This document shows, in pieces, positions 48,030-56,687 of a stretch of 64,000 nt of DNA (position 1 is its first letter; each line of letters opens with the position of its first letter). The notes below the pieces were generated by a model. That model was not told the DNA's origin. It saw only the letters and a list, made by a program, of their open reading frames with translations, and searched no databases. The position numbers and the translations under genes were made by a program. Origin of the DNA: Bacteroidota bacterium (GTDB lineage: Bacteria; Bacteroidota; Bacteroidia; Chitinophagales; Chitinophagaceae); NCBI GenBank assembly GCA_947452555.1, contig CANGDH010000008.1:1-64000 (forward strand), read 5' to 3'.

Positions 48030-49229
48030 ATGATTCAAATTAGTCAACGTGGTATGAATATGCCTTCTTCCCCTATTAGGAGGTTGGCAGGCTATGCAGA
48101 TGCTGCAAAAAAAGAAGGTGTCAAGGTTTATCATTTAAATATTGGGCAACCTGATATTGAAACTCCTTCTATTATGATGGAAGCTGTTAGAAATGCAGAT
48201 TTAAAAGTATTAGAATACACTGACAGTGCTGGTATTTTAAGTTTCAGAAAAAAATTAGCCGAATACTATATTTCAAAAGGAATAGCTGTAGACTATTCAA
48301 ATATTCTAATTACAATTGGCGGAAGTGAGGGAATATTATTTGCATTCATGGCTTGTCTAGATGCCGGAGACGAAATTATTGTACCTGAACCTTTCTATGC
48401 AAACTATATTGGTTTTGCAATGGCAGCTGGAATTAAAATCATTCCTATTACTTCTTCCATAAAAACTGGATTCGCATTACCCCCTATAGAATCATTTAGA
48501 GCAAAAATTACCTCAAAAACAAAAGGTATTTTTATTTGCAATCCTAATAACCCTACAGGGTATGTATATAGTGAAAATGAATTATTACAAATAAGAGATT
48601 TAATCAAAGAAAAAGATTTGTACTTGTTCTCTGACGAAGCCTATACAGAGTTTAGTTACGAAGGGAAAGTTAAAAGCACATTGACATTAGAAGGTGTAGA
48701 AGATAGAGTGATCATGATTGACACTTTTAGTAAAAAATATTCTGCTTGTGGAGCAAGAATTGGGGCTTTAGTTACGAAGAATAAAGAGGTGATTGAAGCT
48801 GTTATGAAATTTTCACAAGCAAGACTAAGCCCCCCAACATTAGAACAAATTGCAGCAGAAGCAGCACTTAGTTTGCCAAGTGATTACTTTGACGCTACCA
48901 GAGCCGAATACGAGCGCAGACGCACCGTACTAATTAATAGATTGTCGAAAATGGAAGGGGTATACTGTCCCGCCCCAAGCGGTGCTTTTTATGCTATGGC
49001 AAAATTGCCAGTAGCCGACACGGACGAATTTTGCAAATGGTTATTAACCGATTTTAGAAAAGACAATGCAACTATCATGTTGGCGCCCGCAAGTGGGTTT
49101 TATACCACACCAGGATTAGGAAAAGATGAAGTGAGACTAGCTTACGTCATTAACGAAGCTGATATTAATGCCGCTATGGATTGTTTAGAAGAAGCCCTTA
49201 AAGTATACTCAAAATTACATTCGAAATAA
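48030..49229 (+). CDS. PLP-dependent aminotransferase, class I/II (aspartate-type)
   Basis: 399 residues. PLP-fold motifs: HLNIGQPDIETP, ICNPNNPTGYVYSENEL, SDEAYTEF, and the PLP Lys region DTFSKKYSACGARIGAL. It resembles AspC/aromatic-type aminotransferases used in Bacteroidota; the amino donor cannot be assigned. Starts 2 bp after the DUF1573 stop and is followed by a CDGSH gene 30 bp later. Confidence 0.92.
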   Translation: MIQISQRGMNMPSSPIRRLAGYADAAKKEGVKVYHLNIGQPDIETPSIMMEAVRNADLKVLEYTDSAGILSFRKKLAEYYISKGIAVDYSNILITIGGSEGILFAFMACLDAGDEIIVPEPFYANYIGFAMAAGIKIIPITSSIKTGFALPPIESFRAKITSKTKGIFICNPNNPTGYVYSENELLQIRDLIKEKDLYLFSDEAYTEFSYEGKVKSTLTLEGVEDRVIMIDTFSKKYSACGARIGALVTKNKEVIEAVMKFSQARLSPPTLEQIAAEAALSLPSDYFDATRAEYERRRTVLINRLSKMEGVYCPAPSGAFYAMAKLPVADTDEFCKWLLTDFRKDNATIMLAPASGFYTTPGLGKDEVRLAYVINEADINAAMDCLEEALKVYSKLHSK

Positions 49230-49259
49230 ATTACAAATTAAACAAGCAAAATAAATTAA

Positions 49260-49484
49260 ATGTCAACGAAAATTACAATTAACAACAATGGTTCTTTAAA
49301 AGTGGAAGGCGAATTTACAATTGTAGATCGTGCAGGTAATAGCTATGATTTAGCAGGTAGAGAAGTGGTAGGTCTTTGCAGATGCGGCTTAAGTAAAAAC
49401 AAACCATTCTGCGATGGTTCACATAATGGAAATTTCGAGCATGAAGCAATTGCATTTGCTTTGCCTCCAAAGAAAACTTTATAG
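49260..49484 (+). CDS. CDGSH iron-sulfur domain protein
   Basis: 74-residue protein that should hold a redox-active [2Fe-2S] cluster bound by Cys40, Cys42, Cys51 and His55 in [18 protein letters not shown]. That exactly matches the mitoNEET-type C-x-C-x8-CDGSH pattern. No signal peptide, so cytoplasmic. Follows the aminotransferase gene and precedes DUF2490. Role unknown; electron transfer or cluster delivery are the family options. Confidence 0.95.
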   Translation: MSTKITINNNGSLKVEGEFTIVDRAGNSYDLAGREVVGLCRCGLSKNKPFCDGSHNGNFEHEAIAFALPPKKTL

Positions 49485-49529
49485 TTTTTTTAAACTTGCT
49501 CATTTTTTCATCCCCTTCATACCACATTA

Positions 49530-50279
49530 ATGTTTTTAAAAAAATTATTGCTTAGTAGTATTGTCACTTTCCCTATTTTATTAACCGCACAAACCAAGCA
49601 GGTACAGAGTGCAAATCAAATATGGATGTCCTATAATAACACTACAAGAATTACAGACAAATGGGGTATTTGGGCGGACTATCAAGTAAAAACCAAAGAT
49701 GCTTTTTTCAATAATACTGATATTATTGAAAAAACATTGGGGGTTATTTATTACCCAAATGAAACTATAAAATTAACAGCAGCATTTACTCAAGTTGACT
49801 TACATCCTACTGACGGGAAAACAATAATTGTACCTGAATATAGGCCATGGCAAATGATTCAATGGCAAGCCAAGACAGGTAGTATTAAGTGGTCAAGTTG
49901 GATTCGTTTAGAAGAAAGATTTAAAACAAAGGTTATAAACAACACAACACTCGGTAGTGATTATGACTTTAGTTACAGACTTAGATATAATGTATTTAGC
50001 CAGTTGCCAATCACAAAACGTAAATATCAAAAAGGAGCAATTTCATTAGTTGCATCAAATGAGTTATACCTGAATTTTGGTAAAAATATTGTCTACAATG
50101 TATTTGATCAAAATCGTGCTTTTGCAGGGTTTTTCTTTTATACGAGCAAACGTGATTTTTTACAATTTGGTTATACTAAATCATATCAACAATTAAGCGC
50201 TGGAAATAAGTTTAAGTCTATTGACGCCGTTAAAATAAGTTTCTTCAATAACTTAGATTTTAGAAAGAAAAAGGCCTAA
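49530..50279 (+). CDS. DUF2490 outer-membrane-like protein
   Basis: 249 residues, signal peptide to about residue 20 (LLTAQ), then the family's repeated amphipathic strands, including IWMSYNNTTRITDKWGIWADYQVK, WRPWQMIQWQAK-like and WIRLEERFK. Likely a beta-barrel of the outer membrane; function unknown. First gene of the surface locus that ends at 59201. Confidence 0.85.
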   Translation: MFLKKLLLSSIVTFPILLTAQTKQVQSANQIWMSYNNTTRITDKWGIWADYQVKTKDAFFNNTDIIEKTLGVIYYPNETIKLTAAFTQVDLHPTDGKTIIVPEYRPWQMIQWQAKTGSIKWSSWIRLEERFKTKVINNTTLGSDYDFSYRLRYNVFSQLPITKRKYQKGAISLVASNELYLNFGKNIVYNVFDQNRAFAGFFFYTSKRDFLQFGYTKSYQQLSAGNKFKSIDAVKISFFNNLDFRKKKA

Positions 50280-50320
50280 ATTGAATATGCACAAAAGTGA
50301 TAAAGCTTTTGTTTTACCCT

Positions 50321-51022
50321 ATGCGATTCAAAGACTGCTGCTTATTAGTATGTATTTTACTACTACAAAGTTCTGCCAAAGCACAACTTAATAAACAAAA
50401 AACTACTGTTTTATATTATTTCAATAATATAGGAGAACAGTCTGCATTATTGAATGGAACCAAATATTTAGGCTACCCAAGCTACTTTAAGGAAGGGCAC
50501 CCATTTTATATTACCAACACTTTATTAAGGGGTGATATTGTATATGACCATGTGAAGTTTGATCATATACAATTCCAATATGACTTGGTCGCAGATGCAA
50601 TTATATTTCAAGATAGCACGCATCGCATTCAATTAATCAGCGAGAAAGTAGAAAAATTCAATATAAAAAATCAAGTATTTATTAGACTAGAAAAAGATAG
50701 TCAAAAAACAACTACGCTCTATAGCGGATTTTATAAACTATTACTTGATGGTAATATCAAATTTCTAGTTAAATATATTAAAACAAAGAAAGAGGCAATT
50801 GTAAATGTAAATGAACTTATGGGTCATTTTGAGCAAAATAGCATATACTATATCAAAAAAAATAACCGGTTTTATACAATTGCAAATAAAAGAGATTTAT
50901 TAAACTTATTTAGAGACAGGAAAGGCAAAATTACAAATTTTGTAAAAAGCCTAGGATTCAAGTATAGAAAGGATCCGGAAAACTATATATTAAAAGTAGC
51001 CAGCTATTATGACCAATTATAA
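50321..51022 (+). CDS. exported protein of unknown function
   Basis: 233 residues from ATG 50321, with a signal peptide (LLVCILLLQSSAKAQ). A GTG at 50297 is a weaker alternative. The mature part shows no family I recognise; it is rich in Tyr, Phe and Lys, with a run of short beta-type segments (IQFQYDLVADAIIF, GFYKLLLDGNIKFLVKY). Its end overlaps the STN-TonB receptor start by 14 bp, so it is tightly coupled to that receptor and probably part of the same export or uptake machine. Confidence 0.75.
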   Translation: MRFKDCCLLVCILLLQSSAKAQLNKQKTTVLYYFNNIGEQSALLNGTKYLGYPSYFKEGHPFYITNTLLRGDIVYDHVKFDHIQFQYDLVADAIIFQDSTHRIQLISEKVEKFNIKNQVFIRLEKDSQKTTTLYSGFYKLLLDGNIKFLVKYIKTKKEAIVNVNELMGHFEQNSIYYIKKNNRFYTIANKRDLLNLFRDRKGKITNFVKSLGFKYRKDPENYILKVASYYDQL

Positions 51023-53798
51023 AAATAAAAAAAGCAACAGCATTATTGTTGGTTTATTGGCATTAAGCTTCTTATGTGCAGTTCAAACTAATGCGCAAAC
51101 TAATAGTCCAAATCTAATTAGCGTAAACTTAAAGCAAGCTAGCTTTAAAACCTTTGTCTCAGAAATTGAGCTGCAATCTGGTTATCACTTTTATTATAAT
51201 CCAGAAGAATTCAAAGACTTATCAATTAGTATTTCTATAAATCAACAAACAATAAAATATATACTAGATCAATTCTTTTTGAGTACCGATTTTTATTATG
51301 CATTGGGTACCCACAACGACGTTTTTTTAACAAAGGGAATGGCTTTGAATTTTACGCTGCCTGACAGTTTAACTATTCAAAAAAATAAATCAGTAAATAA
51401 AAATACACTGTATCTGGATGAACCGATAGTCAATAATACTTTTAATGAAAATAGTATTGACAAAAAAGTATACGAAGTAGGTTTAAAAAATAATAACAGT
51501 TCCATTACAGCAACACTAGTTGGAAATATTAAAGATCTAAAAACTGGTGAACCAATTGTTGGCGCCTCCGTTTATATAGACAAGCCTAAAATTGGAACTG
51601 TAACCGACCAATATGGATACTTTACAATTAATGTGCCCAAAGGTAAGCAGTTGCTTAATATTCAGAGTATTGGTATGCGTGATATTAAAAGGCAATTACT
51701 TATAAATGGCGATGGTAAAATGAATATAGAAATGACTATTTCAGTCATGTCTTTGAAGAAAGTGGTAATCTCCACTCAAAAAATAAGTAATATAAGAGGT
51801 ACTCAAATGGGCGTTCAGAAAATTGATATTAAGTCTATTAAGCAAGTTCCGGTAGTTTTTGGAGAGTCAGATATATTAAGAGTAGTTACTACCCTTCCAG
51901 GAGTAAAAACAGTTGGGGAAGCTAGTACTGGTTTAAATGTGAGAGGTGGTGCAGCAGACCAAAACTTAATACTTTTTAATGACGGGACTATTTATAACCC
52001 CACACACTTCTTTGGAATGTTTTCAGCCTTTAATCCCGAAGTAATAAAGAATGTCGAATTATACAAAGGAGCTATCCCAGCAGAGTTTGGCGGAAGACTT
52101 GCATCTGTTTTAGACATAAATAGTAGAGAAGGGAATAAGAAAAACTTTACAGGATCCGCTGGAATTGGATTGCTTACAAGTAGAGTGAATATTGAAGGCC
52201 CTATTGAAAAAAATAAATCTTCTTTTATCCTAGGAGGTAGAAGTACTTATTCCAACTGGCTATTTAATGTTTTGCCAGATCAATATCAACATAGTAGTGC
52301 TTCTTTTTATGATCTTAACCTTAGTGTAAATAATGAAATCAATAAAAAGAATACATTATATATTAACGGTTATTTAAGTGCTGATAGATTCAATTTAAAT
52401 TCAGACACTTTATATGGTTATGCCAACAAGAATTTCTCACTTAAACTCAAACATTTTTATACTAATAAATTTTATGGCATTTTTACTGCTGGACTAGACC
52501 GATATGAGTACAATATTTCAAGCAGTAAAATACCTATTAATTCGTATCAGTTAAAATTCAATATCAATCAGCAATTTGCTAAAGCCCAATTTAATTATGT
52601 GCTTAACAATAAACATAGCTTTGATTTTGGAGTGAATACAATATTATACGATTTAGCGCCTGGATCTTATAACCCACTTTCTACTAGCTCATTGGTTGTA
52701 AAAAAAGTGGTGGATGCAGAAAAAGCACTTGAATCAGCAATTTTTTTAAGTGACCATTATACCATCACAAGTGCCTTGAAACTAGATGCTGGGCTAAGAC
52801 TCTCCATGTTCAATTATTTAGGACCTCAACAAATAAATAACTACGCAGCTGGCTTACCTAAAACCGAATTTAATAGTACAGGTATCGCTAATTATGGAAA
52901 TGGCGAACTTATAAAGACTTATGGCGGACCTGAATATCGATTAGCGCTTAGGTATGTAGTGGACGAAACCCTCTCGCTAAAAGCAGGCTTTAACACACAA
53001 AGACAGTATATCCATTCTTTATCAAATACTACAGCTATGGCTCCAACTGATATTTGGAAATTGAGTGATCCAAATATTAAACCTCAAATTGGAAGTCAAC
53101 TATCCATTGGGGCTTATAAGAATTTAAAGTCCAATACTATTGAGACCTCCATCGAAGTTTATTATAAGAACATAGCCAACTATTTAGATTATAAAAGTGG
53201 CGCTGTTTTAGTCATGAACCAACATATTGAAACTGACGTAATAGGAACAAAGGGTAAGGCTTATGGGGTAGAGTTTCTATTAAAGAAAACAACAGGAAAA
53301 TTAAACGGATGGATTAGCTACACCTGGTCAAGGATACTTTTACAAATGAACGATCCAAATGTGGGAGAACTAATAAATAAAGGACAAATATATCCAGCTA
53401 ATTACGACAAGCCGCATGATATTACTATAATTGGAAACTATAAATTTAGTCATCGATTTAGTATTTCATTAAACGGAACCTATAGCACCGGAAGGCCTAT
53501 CACTTTGCCGATAGGTGTATTTAATTATGCAGGATCATCAAGGACCTTATATGCAGACAGAAATGCATATAGAATTCCAGATTATTTCAGAACCGACTTT
53601 TCCATGAATATAGAAGGCAATCACAAAGTGAATCAATTAACACATAATTCTTGGACTATAGGAATATATAATCTTACCGGAAGGAAAAACCCATATTCTG
53701 TATATTATGTAGCGGAAGAAGGAAATATAAATGGTTACAAACTTTCCATATTTGGAAACGCTATTCCATATATAAATTTTAATATAAGATTTAAATAA
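51009..53798 (+). CDS. STN-domain TonB-dependent receptor
   Basis: 929 residues: signal peptide to about 30 (NAQ), an STN secretin/TonB N-terminal domain about 37-110 (SGYHFYYNPEEFKDLSISISIN), a carboxypeptidase-type sandwich about 165-255 (LVGNIKDLKTGEPIVGASV), a plug about 270-385 with FGESDILRVVTTLPGVKT and VRGGAADQNLILFND, and the barrel ending NFNIRFK. The barrel and plug are close kin of the receptor at 11840. STN usually contacts a FecR-like anti-sigma factor, but none is encoded nearby. Operon with the DUF4249 gene 4 bp downstream. Ligand unknown. Confidence 0.93.
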   Translation: MTNYKNKKSNSIIVGLLALSFLCAVQTNAQTNSPNLISVNLKQASFKTFVSEIELQSGYHFYYNPEEFKDLSISISINQQTIKYILDQFFLSTDFYYALGTHNDVFLTKGMALNFTLPDSLTIQKNKSVNKNTLYLDEPIVNNTFNENSIDKKVYEVGLKNNNSSITATLVGNIKDLKTGEPIVGASVYIDKPKIGTVTDQYGYFTINVPKGKQLLNIQSIGMRDIKRQLLINGDGKMNIEMTISVMSLKKVVISTQKISNIRGTQMGVQKIDIKSIKQVPVVFGESDILRVVTTLPGVKTVGEASTGLNVRGGAADQNLILFNDGTIYNPTHFFGMFSAFNPEVIKNVELYKGAIPAEFGGRLASVLDINSREGNKKNFTGSAGIGLLTSRVNIEGPIEKNKSSFILGGRSTYSNWLFNVLPDQYQHSSASFYDLNLSVNNEINKKNTLYINGYLSADRFNLNSDTLYGYANKNFSLKLKHFYTNKFYGIFTAGLDRYEYNISSSKIPINSYQLKFNINQQFAKAQFNYVLNNKHSFDFGVNTILYDLAPGSYNPLSTSSLVVKKVVDAEKALESAIFLSDHYTITSALKLDAGLRLSMFNYLGPQQINNYAAGLPKTEFNSTGIANYGNGELIKTYGGPEYRLALRYVVDETLSLKAGFNTQRQYIHSLSNTTAMAPTDIWKLSDPNIKPQIGSQLSIGAYKNLKSNTIETSIEVYYKNIANYLDYKSGAVLVMNQHIETDVIGTKGKAYGVEFLLKKTTGKLNGWISYTWSRILLQMNDPNVGELINKGQIYPANYDKPHDITIIGNYKFSHRFSISLNGTYSTGRPITLPIGVFNYAGSSRTLYADRNAYRIPDYFRTDFSMNIEGNHKVNQLTHNSWTIGIYNLTGRKNPYSVYYVAEEGNINGYKLSIFGNAIPYINFNIRFK

Positions 53799-53802
53799 AA
53801 GC

Positions 53803-54960
53803 ATGAAAAATATACAATACATTATTTTAATAAGTTTACTTTTTGCATGTAAAGAAAAATATGTCTCACCCTATAGTCCACCAGCTGCTGGCTATTTAGT
53901 GGTAGAAGGAAATATTAATAATGGGCAGGATTCAACTATAATTACATTAAGTAGAAGTGGCGCCTTAAATGACAACACCATTCATTTAGAACAAGGGGCT
54001 ATCGTAAAAGTAGAGGGTGAGGATAAGACGTTTTTTGATTTAAAAGAGAATACTGCTGGTCACTATACTAAGGAGTCGCTAAATTTAAACCCAAGTAAAA
54101 AATACAGAATTAATATTATTACAAGAGACAATAAACAATATGCATCCGATTTTGTAGAAGTACATTCCAACCCTGCCATTGATGCCGTAAATTGGAAAAT
54201 GGAAAACCAAGGGGTTCAATTTTATATTAATACACATGACCCTACTGGCAAATCAAAATATTTTCAATGGGATTTTAGTGAAACTTTTGAATTTCATTCC
54301 CCTTATAAATCCTTCTTAAAAATTAACGAAAACCTAATTAACGGCAAGCGAAATTTTAGTCTTGCTTATCGTGATTCCCTCCATTTTTCATATGATACAA
54401 ATATGTATAGATGTTGGAAAACAGAGCCCTCTACTAATATAATATTGGGTTCAAGTGCTAGCCTAAGTCAGAATGTAATTGAATTGCCATTGACCTATGT
54501 CTACCCCAGTTCCTGGAAGTTAAGTGTTTATTATAGTATAAAAGTAAAGCAGTACAGTTTAAGTAAAGAAGCATATGAATTCTTAGAGCGAATGAAAAAA
54601 AATACAGAAGGCACCGGTTCTGTATTTGACGCACAACCTTCAGAATTAAATGGCAATATTCATAATATTAATGATTCCAAAGAAACCGTCATAGGCTTTG
54701 TTAATATTTGTAATATACAAAGTAAAAGAATTTTTATAAAAAATGATGAGTTAAAAGACTGGATTACTTCAATGCCATGTAACTTAAAAGAAATACAAAA
54801 TAACAGCGATAGCATTTACTATACTGGAGGAGGTCTTACACCTACAGATGTTGCAAAAAGTGTAATCTCTATTGTGTCATTTTATGCAGCTCCGCCGATT
54901 TGTGTGGATTGCACATATAGAGGTACAAGTGTAAAACCATCTTTTTGGCCTGAAAAATAA
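53803..54960 (+). CDS. DUF4249 lipoprotein, TonB-receptor partner
   Basis: 385 residues with lipobox ISLLFAC (Cys16), then the family opening SPYSPPAAGYLVVEGNINNGQDSTIITLSRS and a Cys-rich C-terminus (CVDC). Longer than the 267-residue homologue at 11031. Starts 4 bp after the STN receptor and 6 bp before the MG2-plug gene, so three surface proteins share an operon. Expected at the outer membrane as the extracellular lid or partner of the receptor (inference). Confidence 0.88.
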   Translation: MKNIQYIILISLLFACKEKYVSPYSPPAAGYLVVEGNINNGQDSTIITLSRSGALNDNTIHLEQGAIVKVEGEDKTFFDLKENTAGHYTKESLNLNPSKKYRINIITRDNKQYASDFVEVHSNPAIDAVNWKMENQGVQFYINTHDPTGKSKYFQWDFSETFEFHSPYKSFLKINENLINGKRNFSLAYRDSLHFSYDTNMYRCWKTEPSTNIILGSSASLSQNVIELPLTYVYPSSWKLSVYYSIKVKQYSLSKEAYEFLERMKKNTEGTGSVFDAQPSELNGNIHNINDSKETVIGFVNICNIQSKRIFIKNDELKDWITSMPCNLKEIQNNSDSIYYTGGGLTPTDVAKSVISIVSFYAAPPICVDCTYRGTSVKPSFWPEK

Positions 54961-54966
54961 AAAATT

Positions 54967-56676
54967 ATGAGATATTTAATAAAAATTCTGGGCTTAATTC
55001 TAGTGATTTGTTTTTACAATAATGCTATTGGTCAAATACATAATGAAAATTATAGCAAGGAAAGAATGTATTTGCAAACCGACAAAACTACATACTTGGC
55101 TGGTGAACTTAGTTGGTTTAAAATATATAATACAGACGCTTTTACTAATAGCCCTTCCGAAATAAGTAAGATCGCATATATAGAATTACTTGACAATAAT
55201 AATACATCAGTATTGCAAGAAAAAATTGCATTACATGGAGGCACAGGTAATGGCTCATTGTTTTTCCCAAAAAATTTGACTTCAGGGACTTACATTCTAA
55301 GAGCATATAGCAATTGGATGAAAAATGAAGGGGAAGCTGTGTTTTTTGAAAAGCCTATTTCAATATACAATACAAAAATGGGCGTTGAAGCTAATAATAG
55401 CTGGCGATTGAAAAAGCAGGAAAATAATTATTCCAAAAATGAAGGTTTACAAATTGATCTAATATTAAATAAAACATACTCAACTAGAGATAAAATAGCA
55501 ATTGTATTGAATGTTCAAGACCAATCCGGTAAGCCAACTGCTGCAAATTTATCAATGTCAGTATACAAAATAGATGGGTTACAAGAAGTAGATTCTTTGA
55601 ATATTACAAATTACCTAAGTCAACCATCTAATACAGTAGTTGAATCAATAAAGTTTTTACCGGAATACACAGGCCACTTAATTACAGGGACAATACTTAA
55701 TTCAACTACACAGAAACCAATAAGTGAAGCGTTTGTTTACTGTTCTGTACCAGGGACTAATACACAATTTAAAACAAGCTTAAGTGACCGTAATGGTAAT
55801 TTCAAATTCGAAATGCCAAACTTATACAATGAAGGAAAAATAATAGTTCAAGCAGATAATGAATATAGTCAAATTAGTAAAATAATAATTGACAACCCTT
55901 TTTTAAATAGAACCAAAATTAATTCCCTACTAATTGGCGACAGTATTAGTAAAGCTTTGTTGCTAGACCGCCATATAAATATTGAAGTACAAGACTACTT
56001 TACAAAAGCTAAGCAAGTAAGCCTAAGAACCTATAATTTTGACACTAGTTCTTTCTATTATAAAGCTGATAGAACATACCTCTTGGATAATTTTGTTAGA
56101 TTTTCAACTTTAGAAGAAGTGGTTCGAGAATATGTAACTCCAATTTCATTAACAAAAAATAAAGGGGTATTTGTTATGAATGTTTATGATGAAGAACAAA
56201 AGCAATTTTTCGAAAACACCCCTTTGGTCATGCTAAATGGTGTACCAATTTTCAATGTAAATAAACTAATGGAATATGACCCATTAAGAATTAAAAAATT
56301 AGACGTCATAATGAGAACCTATTATTACGGTAATACGAGCTTTAGTGGGGTCATTAATTTTATTACTTATGACGGAAAAATTGAAGACGAAACTTTGATT
56401 CCAACTTCCTCTATATTTGATTATGATGGATTACAGAAAGAAAGGAATTTTTACACTCCGATTTACGAATCTACTGAACAAAAAGAAACCAGCCTCCCTG
56501 ATTTTAGAACAACATTGCAATGGATTCCAAATATTGATATCCCTGCAAGTGGTTCAAAAACACTTACTATATTTAGCTCTGACATACCTGGTAAATATAT
56601 TATTAGTATTCAAGGTATCAATAATGAAGGAAAGACTGGAAGTAGCTTAATCCCATTTGAAGTAAAAACTAAATAA
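54967..56676 (+). CDS. secreted MG2-like protein with plug-like C-terminal part
   Basis: 569 residues: signal peptide to about 23 (AIGQ), a macroglobulin/MG2-like opening (YLQTDKTTYLAGELSWFKIYNTDAFTN, SGTYILRAYSNWM), a CarboxypepD_reg sandwich about 235-300 (ITGTILNSTTQKPISEAFVY), and a C-terminal segment that looks like a degenerate TonB plug (TPLVMLNGVPIFNVNKLMEYDPLRIKKLDVIM, TSFSGVINFITYDG). No beta-barrel follows. 6 bp downstream of DUF4249. Function unknown; surface-exposed partner of the receptor is the inference. Confidence 0.8.
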   Translation: MRYLIKILGLILVICFYNNAIGQIHNENYSKERMYLQTDKTTYLAGELSWFKIYNTDAFTNSPSEISKIAYIELLDNNNTSVLQEKIALHGGTGNGSLFFPKNLTSGTYILRAYSNWMKNEGEAVFFEKPISIYNTKMGVEANNSWRLKKQENNYSKNEGLQIDLILNKTYSTRDKIAIVLNVQDQSGKPTAANLSMSVYKIDGLQEVDSLNITNYLSQPSNTVVESIKFLPEYTGHLITGTILNSTTQKPISEAFVYCSVPGTNTQFKTSLSDRNGNFKFEMPNLYNEGKIIVQADNEYSQISKIIIDNPFLNRTKINSLLIGDSISKALLLDRHINIEVQDYFTKAKQVSLRTYNFDTSSFYYKADRTYLLDNFVRFSTLEEVVREYVTPISLTKNKGVFVMNVYDEEQKQFFENTPLVMLNGVPIFNVNKLMEYDPLRIKKLDVIMRTYYYGNTSFSGVINFITYDGKIEDETLIPTSSIFDYDGLQKERNFYTPIYESTEQKETSLPDFRTTLQWIPNIDIPASGSKTLTIFSSDIPGKYIISIQGINNEGKTGSSLIPFEVKTK

Positions 56677-56687
56677 GATTTATTAAA

